This document shows positions 15,201 through 22,981 of a stretch of 64,000 nucleotides of DNA, in pieces. Under the pieces are notes generated by a model. The model did no database searches. It was not told the origin of the DNA and was given only the letters and a program-made list of their open reading frames with translations. The stretch comes from Serinicoccus chungangensis (GTDB taxonomy: Bacteria > Actinomycetota > Actinomycetes > Actinomycetales > Dermatophilaceae). The stretch's first letter is position 1, and every line of letters begins with the position of its first letter. Location of the stretch: positions 414,379 to 478,378 of the forward strand of contig NZ_LQBL01000028.1 in assembly GCF_001483745.1 (NCBI RefSeq), written 5' to 3'. The translations under genes were made by a program, and so were the position numbers.

Positions 15201-17165
15201 GTCCGGCTGCATGAGCCGCAGCAGCTGGCGCATCCCGTTGCCGTCGAGCTGGAAGACACCGAGCGTGTCGCCGCGGCCGAGCAGCTCGTAGGTCCTGCGG
15301 TCGGTCATGTCCTTGGACAGCGCGTCCAGGTCGATGTCCTGCCCGCGGTTGTCCCGGATGTTGTGGATCGCGTCGTCCAGCACCGTGAGGTTGCGCAGCC
15401 CGAGGAAGTCCATCTTGACCAGCCCGAGCGACTCGCACGTCGGGTAGTCGAACTGGGTGATGATCTGGCCGTCCTGGTCGCGGCGCATGATCGGGATGAC
15501 GTCGATCAGCGGCTCGCTGGACATGATGACGCCGGCGGCGTGCACGCCCCACTGGCGCTTCAGCCCCTCCAGCCCGGTCGCCGTGTCGAAGACCTCGGCG
15601 GCGTGGTCGTCCTCGGCGAGCAGCTCGCGGAACTCGCCCGCCTCGGCATACCTCTTGTCCTGCGGGTCCTGGATCCCGGCCAGCGAGATGTCCTTGCCCA
15701 TGACGGTCGGCGGCATCGCCTTGGTGAGCCTCTCCCCCATGGCGAAGGGGTAGCCCATCACCCGGGAGGAGTCCTTGAGAGCCTGCTTGGCCTTGATCGT
15801 GCCGTAGGTGACGATCATCGCCACCCGCTCGTCGCCGTACTTCTCGGTGACGTAGCGGATGACCTCGGAGCGGCGCCGGTCGTCGAAGTCGACGTCGAAG
15901 TCGGGCATGGACTTGCGCTCGGGGTTGAGGAAACGCTCGAAGATCAGGCCGTGCGGGATGGGGTCGAGGTCGGTGATGCCCATGGCGTAGGCGCACATGG
16001 ACCCTGCCCCCGAGCCACGCCCCGGGCCCACCTTGATGCCGTTCGTCTTGGCCCAGTTGATGAAGTCCGCGACGACGAGGAAGTAGCCCGGGTAGCCCTT
16101 GCCGATGATGACCTCGGACTCGTACTCCGCCTGCTTGCGCGCGTAGTCGGGAACGCCCTCGGGGAAGCGGCGCTGCAGCCCGGTCTCGACCTCCTTGATG
16201 AACCAGCTGGTCTCGTCCTCGCCCTCGGGCACCGGGAAGCGCGGCATGTAGCGCCCCTCGCCCTCGGTGAAGGAGATGTCGCACCGGTCGGCGACCAACA
16301 GCGTGTTGTCGCAGGCCTCGGGCAGCTCGCGCCATACCTCGCGCATCTCGGCGGCCGTCTTGAGGTAGTAGCCGTCGCCGTTGAACTGGAACCGGTTGGG
16401 GTCCTGCATGGTCGACCCGGACTGCACGCACAGCAGCGCCGAGTGCGCCTTGGCGTCCTCCTGGTGGGTGTAGTGCAGGTCGTTGGTCGCCAGCAGGGGC
16501 AGGGACAGCTCCCGGGCCAGCCGGAGCAGGTCCTGCCGGACCACCCGCTCGATCTGGATGCCGTGGTCCATGAGCTCGAGGAAGTAGTTGTCCGCCCCGA
16601 AGATGTCCTTCATGTCCGAGGCGTACTGGACCGCCTGGTCCCACTGCCCCAGCCGCAGCCGCGTCTGGATCTCCCCCGACGGGCAGCCGGTGGTCGCGAT
16701 GAGGCCCTGGCCGTAGGTCTCCAGCAGCTCGCGGTCCATGCGGGGCTTGAAGTAGTAGCCCTCGATTGAGGCGAGGGAAGCCATCCGGAAGAGGTTGTGC
16801 ATGCCGTTGTTGTTGCGCGCCAGCAGCGTCATGTGGGTGTAGGCGCCGCCTCCGGAGACGTCGTCACGCCCCCCGTCGCCGTACTTCACCCGCGTCTTGT
16901 CGGTCCGGTGCGTGCCCGGGGTGACGTAGGCCTCGAGCCCGATGATCGGCTTGACGTCGTAGCGCTGGGCGGTCTTCCAGAACTCGTAGGCACCGAAGAT
17001 GAACCCGTGGTCGGTCGTGGCGATCGCCGGCATCCCCAGCTCGGCGGCCTTGGCGAACATGTCCGTGATCCGCGCCGCACCGTCGAGCATGGAGTACTCG
17101 GTGTGGTTGTGCAGGTGGACGAAGTTCTGCTCGCGCGGGGGGCTGCTGCTGGTGGGTGCTGACAT
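12219..17165 (-). CDS. dnaE: DNA polymerase III alpha subunit with in-frame intein
   Basis: A 1648-residue precursor. The N-terminal PHP domain starts at FVHLHNHTEYSMLDGAARI. The polymerase palm has PDFDVDFDD and GPGRGSGAGS, and the chain ends in an OB-fold and C-terminal domain (LITNLQLKRTKNGDPYA). A 450-residue intein (residues 720-1169) interrupts it between TTYGL and CIYQEQVM; excision would leave a 1198-residue alpha subunit, normal for actinobacterial DnaE1. It is the replicative polymerase of the chromosome and should be essential, so splicing must work. ATG at 17165 is supported by MSAPTSSS leading into the PHP domain; TAGGAT lies 9 nt upstream. Downstream of rluD in the common actinobacterial order lspA-rluD-dnaE. 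Confidence 0.97.
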   Translation of the reverse strand: MSAPTSSSPPREQNFVHLHNHTEYSMLDGAARITDMFAKAAELGMPAIATTDHGFIFGAYEFWKTAQRYDVKPIIGLEAYVTPGTHRTDKTRVKYGDGGRDDVSGGGAYTHMTLLARNNNGMHNLFRMASLASIEGYYFKPRMDRELLETYGQGLIATTGCPSGEIQTRLRLGQWDQAVQYASDMKDIFGADNYFLELMDHGIQIERVVRQDLLRLARELSLPLLATNDLHYTHQEDAKAHSALLCVQSGSTMQDPNRFQFNGDGYYLKTAAEMREVWRELPEACDNTLLVADRCDISFTEGEGRYMPRFPVPEGEDETSWFIKEVETGLQRRFPEGVPDYARKQAEYESEVIIGKGYPGYFLVVADFINWAKTNGIKVGPGRGSGAGSMCAYAMGITDLDPIPHGLIFERFLNPERKSMPDFDVDFDDRRRSEVIRYVTEKYGDERVAMIVTYGTIKAKQALKDSSRVMGYPFAMGERLTKAMPPTVMGKDISLAGIQDPQDKRYAEAGEFRELLAEDDHAAEVFDTATGLEGLKRQWGVHAAGVIMSSEPLIDVIPIMRRDQDGQIITQFDYPTCESLGLVKMDFLGLRNLTVLDDAIHNIRDNRGQDIDLDALSKDMTDRRTYELLGRGDTLGVFQLDGNGMRQLLRLMQPDNFEDISAALALYRPGPMGVNAHTNFALRKNGKQEITPLDPELKGKLQPEMEAALEPILGTTYGLCVAGDTPIIDADTGEKVRVDDLERRVQEGFFTFGVDERGKVVRRRVTHWWQMPDKPVLTVSTNSGQQLRLSSDHPVLTTRGWIQAGELRAGEDRIARPRDGMGYSSPSCVRPEEAALLGYLLSDGYITLYENSFISASAELRTEVSRLCSTLFDDVFPVEECQDRSAARVRFAASPAGTGSGRNPRRGHFTNIGINAWLRSLGFADKTISADKFIPEAMKRSQPLVRQRLMAALWDGDGHVGAKLAYYKTISERLAHDVLDVLSSLGIPARLHEAGEYTSVRRGRQRAWTVHVYDQRFWQLVTPHMVEQRKIAARTDRKIASRSRGLNRQRMLEHASDVLRDAPDVSARTKNAMGWGPASPAGLHRHLWRQGRVPEPKTSHPAEGEGGFYPLNATAQAYLDVMGTDEDRFYASMDWNRVTDVSVGPAEPVYDITVDDVHNFIAHGMVLSNCIYQEQVMEIAQKLAGYTLGNADLLRRAMGKKKKEVLDAEYIPFSDGMKANGYSEASVAALWGVLVPFSDYAFNKAHTAAYGVISYWTGYLKANYPAEYMAALLTSVGDDKDKTALYLAECRRLGIPVLPPDVNESIGTFAAVGDDIRFGLQAIRNVGANVVQAIVATREAKGAFTSFEDFLRKCPAVVCNKRTIESLCKAGAFDGLGHTRQGLVTVHERYVEALADEKKQEAIGQDSLFSGLSFGGDDDGEGEPLQIVTLPPIPGIEWDKTARLAFEREMLGLYVSDHPLNGIEHILSQHASASILQLIGEDGAKDGDFVTVAGLITNLQLKRTKNGDPYARATVEDMAGSLDVVFWPKTYMTISTMLAEDTVVVVKGRLKKDDSTELMANEMMLPDIKTGPRGPVVLTMTPTRINDVLAHQLKGVLANHPGATEVHVRLTQPGRTVLIKLDEGLRVTATPELFGDLKALLGPASVGS
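13659..15008 (-). mobile_element. Intein with LAGLIDADG homing endonuclease domain, in dnaE
   Basis: 450 residues from Cys1 (CVAGDTPIIDADTG) to the terminal Asn (HGMVLSN), followed by extein Cys+1 (CIYQEQ). Splicing block B is LSSDHPVLT (His74 of the intein) and block F is YDITVDDVHNFIAHG. The two endonuclease motifs are LLGYLLSDG (117-125) and LMAALWDGDG (230-239), both keeping acidic residues, so the endonuclease may be active. The penultimate residue is Ser rather than the usual His. Two lines of this segment hold about 53-58% GC against about 65% in adjacent dnaE, which suggests acquisition from another source. The insertion point is the invariant YQEQV motif of the polymerase. Confidence 0.93.
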
Positions 17166-17217
17166 CAGGACGAGATCCTAGTTCGCGTCGCTGACACTCC
17201 TGCCGCCCCGTCCCGGG

Positions 17218-18147
17218 TCACCCGCGGATGCGCTCCAGCGCCTGCTCCAGGTCCTGCGGGTATGCCGAGGCGAAGCTCACGCGCTCGCCGCTGCCGGGGT
17301 GGTCGAAGGCGAGCTCGGTGGCGTGCAGCCACTGGCGGTCCAGGCCCAGGTCGCGCGCCAGCGTGGGGTCGGCGCCGTAGGTGAGGTCGCCGCAGCAGGG
17401 GTGCCGGAGCGCGGAGAAGTGCACCCGGATCTGGTGGGTCCGACCGGTCTCGAGGTGGATCTGCAGCAGGCTGGCCCGCCGGTGCGCCTCGAGCAGCTCG
17501 TAGTGGGTGATGCTGGGCCGGCCGCTGGTCATCACCGCGAACCGGTAGTCGTGCCCCGGGTGCCGCCCGATGGGGGCGTCGATGGTCCCCTCGTGCGGGT
17601 CCGGCAGTCCCTGCACCAGGGCGTGGTACGTCTTGTCGACCACCCGGTCCCTGAAGGCCTGCTTGAGCACGGTGTAGGCCCGCTCGGACTTGGCCACGAC
17701 CATGAGGCCGCTCGTGCCGACGTCGAGCCGCTGCACGATTCCCTGCCGCTCCGGGGCGCCCGATGTGGAGATGCGGTACCCCGCGGCCGCCAGCCCTCCC
17801 ACCACGGTCGGACCGGTCCAGCCGACGCTGGGGTGGGCCGCCACGAAGGCGGGCTTGTCGACCACGACGATCTCCGGGTCGTCGTGCACGATGCTCATGC
17901 CCTCGACCGGCTCGGCGACCACGGCCAGCTCGGCCGGCTCGACCGCCGCGGGCATCCGGACCTCGAGCGAGGCGCCGGCGGTGAGCCGCTCGGACTTGCC
18001 GACCGGGCGGCCGTCCACGACCACGTGGCCCTCACCCGCCAGGGCCGCGGCCCTGGACCGGGACAGCCCCAGCAGCCGCGGGAGGGCGGCGTCGACGCGC
18101 TCCCCCTCCAGCCCCTCGGGCACGGTGAACATCCGGAAGTCGCTCAC
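17218..18147 (-). CDS. rluD: RluA-family 23S rRNA pseudouridine synthase
   Basis: 309 residues: an S4 RNA-binding domain at the N-terminus ([20 protein letters not shown]), then the RluA catalytic domain. The catalytic Asp lies in [13 protein letters not shown], where the family normally has HRLD; here the His is Gln. [16 protein letters not shown] is the second conserved motif. It would convert uridines in 23S rRNA to pseudouridine; the RluD assignment rests on the S4 domain and on synteny with lspA. Its start overlaps the lspA stop by 4 nt, so the two are co-translated. Confidence 0.9.
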   Translation of the reverse strand: MSDFRMFTVPEGLEGERVDAALPRLLGLSRSRAAALAGEGHVVVDGRPVGKSERLTAGASLEVRMPAAVEPAELAVVAEPVEGMSIVHDDPEIVVVDKPAFVAAHPSVGWTGPTVVGGLAAAGYRISTSGAPERQGIVQRLDVGTSGLMVVAKSERAYTVLKQAFRDRVVDKTYHALVQGLPDPHEGTIDAPIGRHPGHDYRFAVMTSGRPSITHYELLEAHRRASLLQIHLETGRTHQIRVHFSALRHPCCGDLTYGADPTLARDLGLDRQWLHATELAFDHPGSGERVSFASAYPQDLEQALERIRG

Positions 18148-18692
18148 CGCGCGTCCTCGAGGTCGGCCTGCTCGTCACCCTCGCGGGTGCCGTCGGGGTG
18201 GTAGCCGCGCAGGGACAGCAGGACGATGAGGACGGCAGCGGTGGTCACGCCCATGTCGGCGATGTTGAAGACCGGGAAGTTGGGCAGCGCGATGAAGTCC
18301 ACGACATGGCCCAGCCCGACCGAGGGCGGGCGCAGGTAGCGGTCGACGAGGTTGCCGACGGCACCGCCCAGCAGCAGACCGAGGGTGATCCCCCACACCA
18401 GGCTGCGCGTGCGGAAGGCCTGCCAGACGATGACCACCGACACGACGGTCGCCACCGTCGTGACGACGCCGGTCCAGCCGGTACCCAGGGAGAAGGCCGC
18501 CCCGGAGTTGTAGGTGAGGTGCAGCTGCAGGACCTCGCCCAGCACCGGCACCGACTCCCCCCGGGTGAGCGTCGCCTCGGCCCACGCCTTGGTGGCCTGG
18601 TCCAGGCCCGCCCAGAGCAGGGCGACGAGGAGCACCACGGCGGTGCGTCTCGGGGGACGGGTGGTCAGCGGCGTTCCTGCTTCTGCTTGCAT
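18144..18692 (-). CDS. lspA: Lipoprotein signal peptidase II
   Basis: About 182 residues with four transmembrane helices. The catalytic aspartates are in [10 protein letters not shown] and [15 protein letters not shown] and NSGAAFSLG are further family motifs. It removes signal peptides from prolipoproteins at the cytoplasmic membrane after lipid transfer to cysteine. The start is uncertain: ATG at 18692 (MQAEAG) is taken, which overlaps the end of the DksA-like gene by 28 nt; ATG 18701 or an internal GTG just before VVLLVALL are alternatives, since no clear ribosome site decides. Operon with rluD. Confidence 0.9.
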   Translation of the reverse strand: MQAEAGTPLTTRPPRRTAVVLLVALLWAGLDQATKAWAEATLTRGESVPVLGEVLQLHLTYNSGAAFSLGTGWTGVVTTVATVVSVVIVWQAFRTRSLVWGITLGLLLGGAVGNLVDRYLRPPSVGLGHVVDFIALPNFPVFNIADMGVTTAAVLIVLLSLRGYHPDGTREGDEQADLEDAR

Positions 18693-19135
18693 GTCATGCA
18701 TAGCGTCGCACGAGGGAAGGCCTGCAGCCTCATCTTGCCGATGGGGGTCCCGCACGACTCGCAGTCGCCGTAGGTGCCCGCCTCGACCCGGTCCAGCGCG
18801 TGCGCGTTCTGGTCGATGAGGTCGCGGGCGTTGTTGGTGACGGACAGCTCGTGCTCGCGCTCCCAGGTCGCGGCACCCGCGTCCGCCTGGTCGTCGCCGG
18901 CACCGTCCCCGAAGGAGCGACCGCGGTCCAGCAGGTCGTGCTCGGCCTCCTCGACCTCCCTGCGCAGGCGGTCGATCTCCGCGACGAGCTCACCGCGCAG
19001 CTCGTCCAGCTCGGCGGCGGTCCACGGGCTCTCGTCGTCCCGCACGCTGAGCGCCAGGTGCGCTCCCGACCCGCTCGTGCCGCGGTCCGAGCGGCTCGCA
19101 CCGCTCGGACCCCCCTTCTTCACACTCGTCGCCAC
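18665..19135 (-). CDS. TraR/DksA family zinc-finger protein
   Basis: 156 residues. The C-terminus has the DksA-type four-cysteine zinc finger CESCGTPIG...LCMTCK, preceded by a coiled-coil region rich in Glu/Arg (LRGELVAEIDRLRREVEEAE). The family binds RNA polymerase through its secondary channel or acts as a small regulator; actinobacterial members of this type are often annotated as RNA polymerase-binding proteins. GTG start at 19135 with AAGGA upstream. It is directly upstream of, and overlaps, lspA. Confidence 0.88.
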   Translation of the reverse strand: MATSVKKGGPSGASRSDRGTSGSGAHLALSVRDDESPWTAAELDELRGELVAEIDRLRREVEEAEHDLLDRGRSFGDGAGDDQADAGAATWEREHELSVTNNARDLIDQNAHALDRVEAGTYGDCESCGTPIGKMRLQAFPRATLCMTCKQKQERR

Positions 19136-19251
19136 GGCTGTCCTTCGTTCGTGGGCTGCGCTCCCCCTGCCAGGCGAGCGATGGTGCTGGGAGAATAGAT
19201 CAGCAACCTGGCGATGACAACGGGAAACGACCTCGCCCCCGGCCGGGGCAG

Positions 19252-19287
19252 GACGACGCCCCGACCGGTCGTGGTCGGGGCGTCGTC
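19252..19287 (-). terminator. Strong hairpin terminator after divIVA
   Basis: A perfect 15-bp stem GACGACGCCCCGACC / GGTCGGGGCGTCGTC with a 6-nt loop, 22 nt past the divIVA stop on the minus strand. There is no long U-tract, as is common in GC-rich actinobacteria. Confidence 0.8.
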
Positions 19288-19308
19288 GTGCTCGGTGGCG
19301 TCAGGCCC

Positions 19309-20271
19309 TCAGGAGGTGGGTCGGGACCCGTCCAACCGCTCCATCTGGTCGGAGAGGAAGGCCCGCAGCCGCTCGCGCAGGTCGCGCTCCTGCGACTGCA
19401 GCCCACCGATGGTGGCGGACAGCGCGCTCTCCTGGCCGTGCAGGTCCTCGAGCACCGTGCTGCGCTGCTGCTCGGCCTCGCTGATCATCTGGTCGTGGCT
19501 CGCCTGGCCCTCGGCCACCAGCCGGTCACGCGTCTGCTCCCCGGTGCTGACGAGCTCGTCGTGGCGGCTCTGCCCGGTCTGGACGAGCTCGTCGTGGCGG
19601 CTCTGCCCGGTCTGGACCAGCTCGTCGTGCGTGGCCTGCCCCTCGGCCACCAGCCGGTCGTGGGTCTCCTGCCCGGTGCGCTGCAGCTCGGCGCTGCGCT
19701 CGTCGGCCTCGGCCACCACCGTGGTCCGGTAGGTGTCGCCCTCCTCGATGAGCCTCGCCCGGGTGCTCTCCCCCTCGGCGACGTGCTGGTCGTGCAGCCG
19801 CTGCGCCAGGGAGATGATGGAGCTCGGGTCCTCGCCGTCCCCGCCCGCGGCGGACGCGCCGACGGCGGCCCCGGCCGAGGCCGCCTCCAGGGACGAGCGG
19901 GCCTCGTCACGCTCACGCTCGGCGGCGCCGACCCGCTCCTGCGCCTCCTCGGCACGTCGCTCGGCGGCCGCCCGCGCCTCCTGGCACTCGGCCAGCTGGC
20001 GACGCAGCGCCTCCAGCTCCTGGGTGTCCTCCGCGTCCTCGTGGCGCTCGCCCTGGGCGGCAGGCGCCGCCGCACCCTGGCCGGAGGCGACACCGCGGCT
20101 GGCGCGGCAGTCCTCCAGGTCGGTGCGCAGGCCGTCGTTCTCCGACACGAGCCGGCGCAGCTCGACGACGACCTCGTCGAGGAAGTCGTCCACCTGGGTC
20201 TCGTCGTAGCCGCGCCGCAGGTGCGTCGCGCTGAAGCTCTTCTTGATGACGTCCTCGGGGGACAGAGCCAT
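19309..20271 (-). CDS. divIVA: DivIVA/Wag31 polar growth protein
   Basis: 320 residues. The N-terminal membrane-binding DivIVA domain is clear (MALSPEDVIKKSFSATHL, GYDETQVDDFLDEVV). Two long coiled-coil stretches follow, separated by a Gly/Ala-rich linker. The second has repeats of the pattern (V)xTGQSRHDELV: two nearly identical 33-nt units are adjacent at 19555-19620. In actinobacteria DivIVA localises to cell poles and septa and directs cell-wall synthesis. ATG at 20271 follows an AGAGGTG ribosome site. Last gene of the division cluster, closed by the hairpin at 19252. Confidence 0.93.
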   Translation of the reverse strand: MALSPEDVIKKSFSATHLRRGYDETQVDDFLDEVVVELRRLVSENDGLRTDLEDCRASRGVASGQGAAAPAAQGERHEDAEDTQELEALRRQLAECQEARAAAERRAEEAQERVGAAERERDEARSSLEAASAGAAVGASAAGGDGEDPSSIISLAQRLHDQHVAEGESTRARLIEEGDTYRTTVVAEADERSAELQRTGQETHDRLVAEGQATHDELVQTGQSRHDELVQTGQSRHDELVSTGEQTRDRLVAEGQASHDQMISEAEQQRSTVLEDLHGQESALSATIGGLQSQERDLRERLRAFLSDQMERLDGSRPTS

Positions 20272-20433
20272 GGTTCACCTCTTGGTCCAAGGGGCCATCA
20301 CCCTGGCACCGCGTCACGGCGGCGGCGATGGCGTGCGGGCATGCACTGCAGCGAGCACTCTAACGCACCGACCAGCCCCGGTCGGCGTGTCGCCCGGTAG
20401 TCCACCAGCCGTGCCGCAGGGCATCGCCCCAGG

Positions 20434-20718
20434 TCAGAAGGGCAGCGAGAGCGCCAGCGAACGGCCGATGCCGACCGCGATGATGAGCACGAGGAAACCG
20501 AGGTCCAAGGCCACCCCGCCGAGGCGCAGGGGCGGGATGACCCGCCGCAGCGCCCGCAGGGGCGGGTCGGTGAGGCTGTAGACGCCGTTGGCCAGGACGA
20601 GGACGGGGCCCTTGGGTCGCCACTCCCGGGCGAAGACCTGCACCCAGTCGAACACCAGGCGGGCGATGAGCACGAAGAAGTACAGGTTGAGCACGAGCGC
20701 GAGGATCTGGCCGATCAT
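20434..20718 (-). CDS. YggT family membrane protein
   Basis: 94 residues with two hydrophobic segments (LALVLNLYFFVLIARLV and LDLGFLVLIIAVGIG) around the conserved TDPPLRALRRVIPPLRLGG loop. YggT proteins sit between sepF and divIVA in many actinobacteria; the function is unknown, with a suggested role in division or osmotic balance. TAGGCT ends 6 nt before the ATG, so this may be leaderless too. Confidence 0.88.
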   Translation of the reverse strand: MIGQILALVLNLYFFVLIARLVFDWVQVFAREWRPKGPVLVLANGVYSLTDPPLRALRRVIPPLRLGGVALDLGFLVLIIAVGIGRSLALSLPF

Positions 20719-20783
20719 GGAGCCAGCCTACGTGGGCGACCTGGGCGTCGGCTGCTGCGGGCCGCCCGCGGCACGGTCGGACG

Positions 20784-21299
20784 TCAGCTCTGGTTGAAGG
20801 GCCCCTGGACGCCGCGCGTCTGCTCGGCGCTCGCGCCTCCGTCGACCTCGACGAAGGACGGGCTCAGCAGGAAGACCTTGCTCGTCACGCGCTCGATGGA
20901 CCCGTGCAGACCGAAGGCCAGGCCGGCGGCGAAGTCGACGAGCCGCTTGGCGTCGGAGTCGTCCATGTCGGACAGGTTCATGATGACCGGCACCCCGCCG
21001 CGGAAGGCCTCGCCGATCGTCTTGGCCTCGTTGTAGGTGCGCGGGTGGATGGTGGTGATGCGGTTCAACTCGCCGACCTCCGGCTCGCGGACGACCTGGG
21101 ACACAGGGGTGCTCGAGGGCAGCGTGGCGACCGTGGCGTGCTGACCGGTCCCGTGGTCGTCCTCCCGCAGCTGACGCACGCTGGCACCGGAGGAGCGCTG
21201 GTCGGGCGTCTCGTCGGCGTAGGTGTCGTAGTCGTCGAAGCGCTCGTCGGACTCGGCGAGTCCGAGGTACTCCATGGTCTTGCGCAGTGCCCCGGCCAT
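20784..21299 (-). CDS. sepF: Cell division protein SepF
   Basis: 171 residues: an N-terminal amphipathic membrane anchor ([13 protein letters not shown]), an acidic linker and the C-terminal SepF fold ([43 protein letters not shown]). SepF tethers FtsZ to the membrane and replaces FtsA, which is absent here as in other actinobacteria. ATG at 21299 has AGGAG 7 nt upstream. It follows yggS in the order ftsZ-pgeF-yggS-sepF. Confidence 0.95.
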   Translation of the reverse strand: MAGALRKTMEYLGLAESDERFDDYDTYADETPDQRSSGASVRQLREDDHGTGQHATVATLPSSTPVSQVVREPEVGELNRITTIHPRTYNEAKTIGEAFRGGVPVIMNLSDMDDSDAKRLVDFAAGLAFGLHGSIERVTSKVFLLSPSFVEVDGGASAEQTRGVQGPFNQS

Positions 21300-21363
21300 G
21301 TGTGCGAGCTCCTAGGTGCGTGACGGGACGTAGCTCCCGTGGGTGGATCGGTCGTGCACGACG

Positions 21364-22110
21364 CTACCGCTGCGGTGGTCGCGAACCGAGGATTGCGCTC
21401 CCGACACGCAGGTGTGTCGCACCCGCCGCGACGGCGACCTCGAGGTCGCCGCTCATGCCGGCGGAGACCCAGGTGGCGCCCGGATGGGTATGCCGCAGCT
21501 GCTCCCCCGTCCCGACGAGCCGGTCGAAGGCCCGCCGGGTCTCGTCGGGGGTGAGATCCCGCGGCGCGATCGCCATGACGCCCCGCAGCTCCAGCCATCG
21601 CGCGGCGGCCACGTCCTCGGCCAGCGCCGCCACCTCGTCCGGTGCCGCGCCGCCGCGTCCCGCCTGCTCGCCCTGCCCGAGGTCGACCTGGACGAGGACC
21701 TCCAGCGGGCCCTCCCGGGCCCCGTCGTCGACGGCCTCGGCCCGGCCGCGGTCGAGCGCGCGGACCAGCCGCGCCCGGTCGACCGACTGGACGACGTCGG
21801 CATACCGGGCCACGCGCCGTGCCTTGTTGGTCTGGAGCTGGCCGACGAAGTGGACGCGCAGGTCGGCCCGCACCTGCTCGGGCAGGCCGGCGACCTTGTC
21901 CCCCGCCTCCGGCTCGCGGCTCTCGCCGATGTCGGTGACCCCCATGCCGGCCAGCAGCTCGACGTCGCTGCCGGGGAAGAACTTCGTCACGACGACGAGG
22001 GTCGGTCGCCGCGCCTCCCGGCCGGCGTCCGCGCAGGCGGCGTCGACGCGCCCGCGGACCCCCTCGAGCGCGGAGGCCAGCTCGGCCGCGCGGTCCCCGC
22101 TCGTGCTCAT
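21364..22110 (-). CDS. YggS/PROSC family PLP homeostasis protein
   Basis: 248 residues, starting MSTSGDRAAEL. It has the PLP-binding lysine in LVVVTKFFPGSDV, then HFVGQLQTNKARR and the C-terminal VSAGMSGDLEVAV...LRVGSAILG. The single-domain alanine-racemase fold buffers pyridoxal phosphate rather than acting as a racemase. ATG at 22110 overlaps the pgeF stop (ATGA), which rules out the much longer upstream reading. Confidence 0.93.
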   Translation of the reverse strand: MSTSGDRAAELASALEGVRGRVDAACADAGREARRPTLVVVTKFFPGSDVELLAGMGVTDIGESREPEAGDKVAGLPEQVRADLRVHFVGQLQTNKARRVARYADVVQSVDRARLVRALDRGRAEAVDDGAREGPLEVLVQVDLGQGEQAGRGGAAPDEVAALAEDVAAARWLELRGVMAIAPRDLTPDETRRAFDRLVGTGEQLRHTHPGATWVSAGMSGDLEVAVAAGATHLRVGSAILGSRPPQR

Positions 22111-22916
22111 GCCACCTGCTCCGGCGGCAGCAGCCGCACGACCCCGGCGAAGCGGCCGGTGGCGCCGTCGCGGCGGTAGGAGTAGAGGTCCGACCGCTCG
22201 CGGGTGCAGCCGGGCAGCCACCGCAGGCTCACCTCGAGGTCGCTGTCGGCGAGCTGCTGGACCACCCCCGACGCGACGTCGATGGCGGGGGTCCCGGTCC
22301 AGGAGACGGCGGCCGCGGACGGCGTCAGGGCGGCCGCCTCGTCGCGCAGCTCCCGGGGCACCTCGTAGCAGCGCGGGCACACCGACGGTCCGACCACGGC
22401 CTCGAGCCGGCGCGCACCCAGCTCGCCCAGCACCCGCAGCGCGGCCGGGACGACGCCCGCGAGCAGCCCGGGTCGGCCGGCGTGGACGGCGGCGGCGAGC
22501 CCCTCGGTCCGGTCGACGAGCAGGAGCGGCACGCAGTCGGCGACGAGGACGACGAGCGCCTCGTCGGTGCGGTCGGAGACCAGGGCGTCGGCGGCCGGCG
22601 CGGGGGTCTCGCCGCCGCGGTCCGTCGCCGGCGGCCTGGACGCGCCTGCTCCGACCGCGACACCGGTGGAGGGGGTCAGGGCGACGGAGCACCCGTGCTG
22701 CTGGTCCATGAGCCGCAGGTCGGCCCCCCGCAGGCCCAGCTCGTGGGCGAGCCGGTGCCGGTTGGTCTCGACCGCCTCCGGCAGGTCACCGACGTGACCC
22801 CCGAGGTTGAAGGAGGCGTAGGCGTCCTGGCTCGCCCCGCCGTGCCGGTCCGTGACGGCCCACTCCACCCCGTAGCCGTCGCCGGTCGGGTCGAGCCGCT
22901 CTCGCCAGGTGAACAC
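22107..22916 (-). CDS. pgeF: Peptidoglycan editing factor PgeF (multicopper-oxidase-like, YfiH/DUF152)
   Basis: 269 residues. DQQHGCSV, VADCVPLLLVD and VHAGRPGLLAG are the metal-site motifs of the YfiH fold; the third is usually HAGWRG. The family hydrolyses misplaced L-Ser from peptidoglycan precursors and is often mis-annotated as polyphenol oxidase/laccase. GTG start at 22916; TACCCT ends exactly 7 nt upstream, indicating leaderless transcription separate from ftsZ 65 nt away. Confidence 0.9.
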   Translation of the reverse strand: MFTWRERLDPTGDGYGVEWAVTDRHGGASQDAYASFNLGGHVGDLPEAVETNRHRLAHELGLRGADLRLMDQQHGCSVALTPSTGVAVGAGASRPPATDRGGETPAPAADALVSDRTDEALVVLVADCVPLLLVDRTEGLAAAVHAGRPGLLAGVVPAALRVLGELGARRLEAVVGPSVCPRCYEVPRELRDEAAALTPSAAAVSWTGTPAIDVASGVVQQLADSDLEVSLRWLPGCTRERSDLYSYRRDGATGRFAGVVRLLPPEQVA

Positions 22917-22923
22917 GCCCAGC

Positions 22924-22929
22924 AGGGTA
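22924..22929 (-). promoter_or_regulatory. -10 element TACCCT for leaderless pgeF
   Basis: TACCCT-7 nt-GTG, the same geometry as the other leaderless starts in this window. It would give pgeF-yggS its own promoter downstream of ftsZ. Confidence 0.45.
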
Positions 22930-22981
22930 TCGGGCGCGTCCGGGCCGTACCGGGCGCGCCCCGCCGCAGGGGCCGGTCAGC

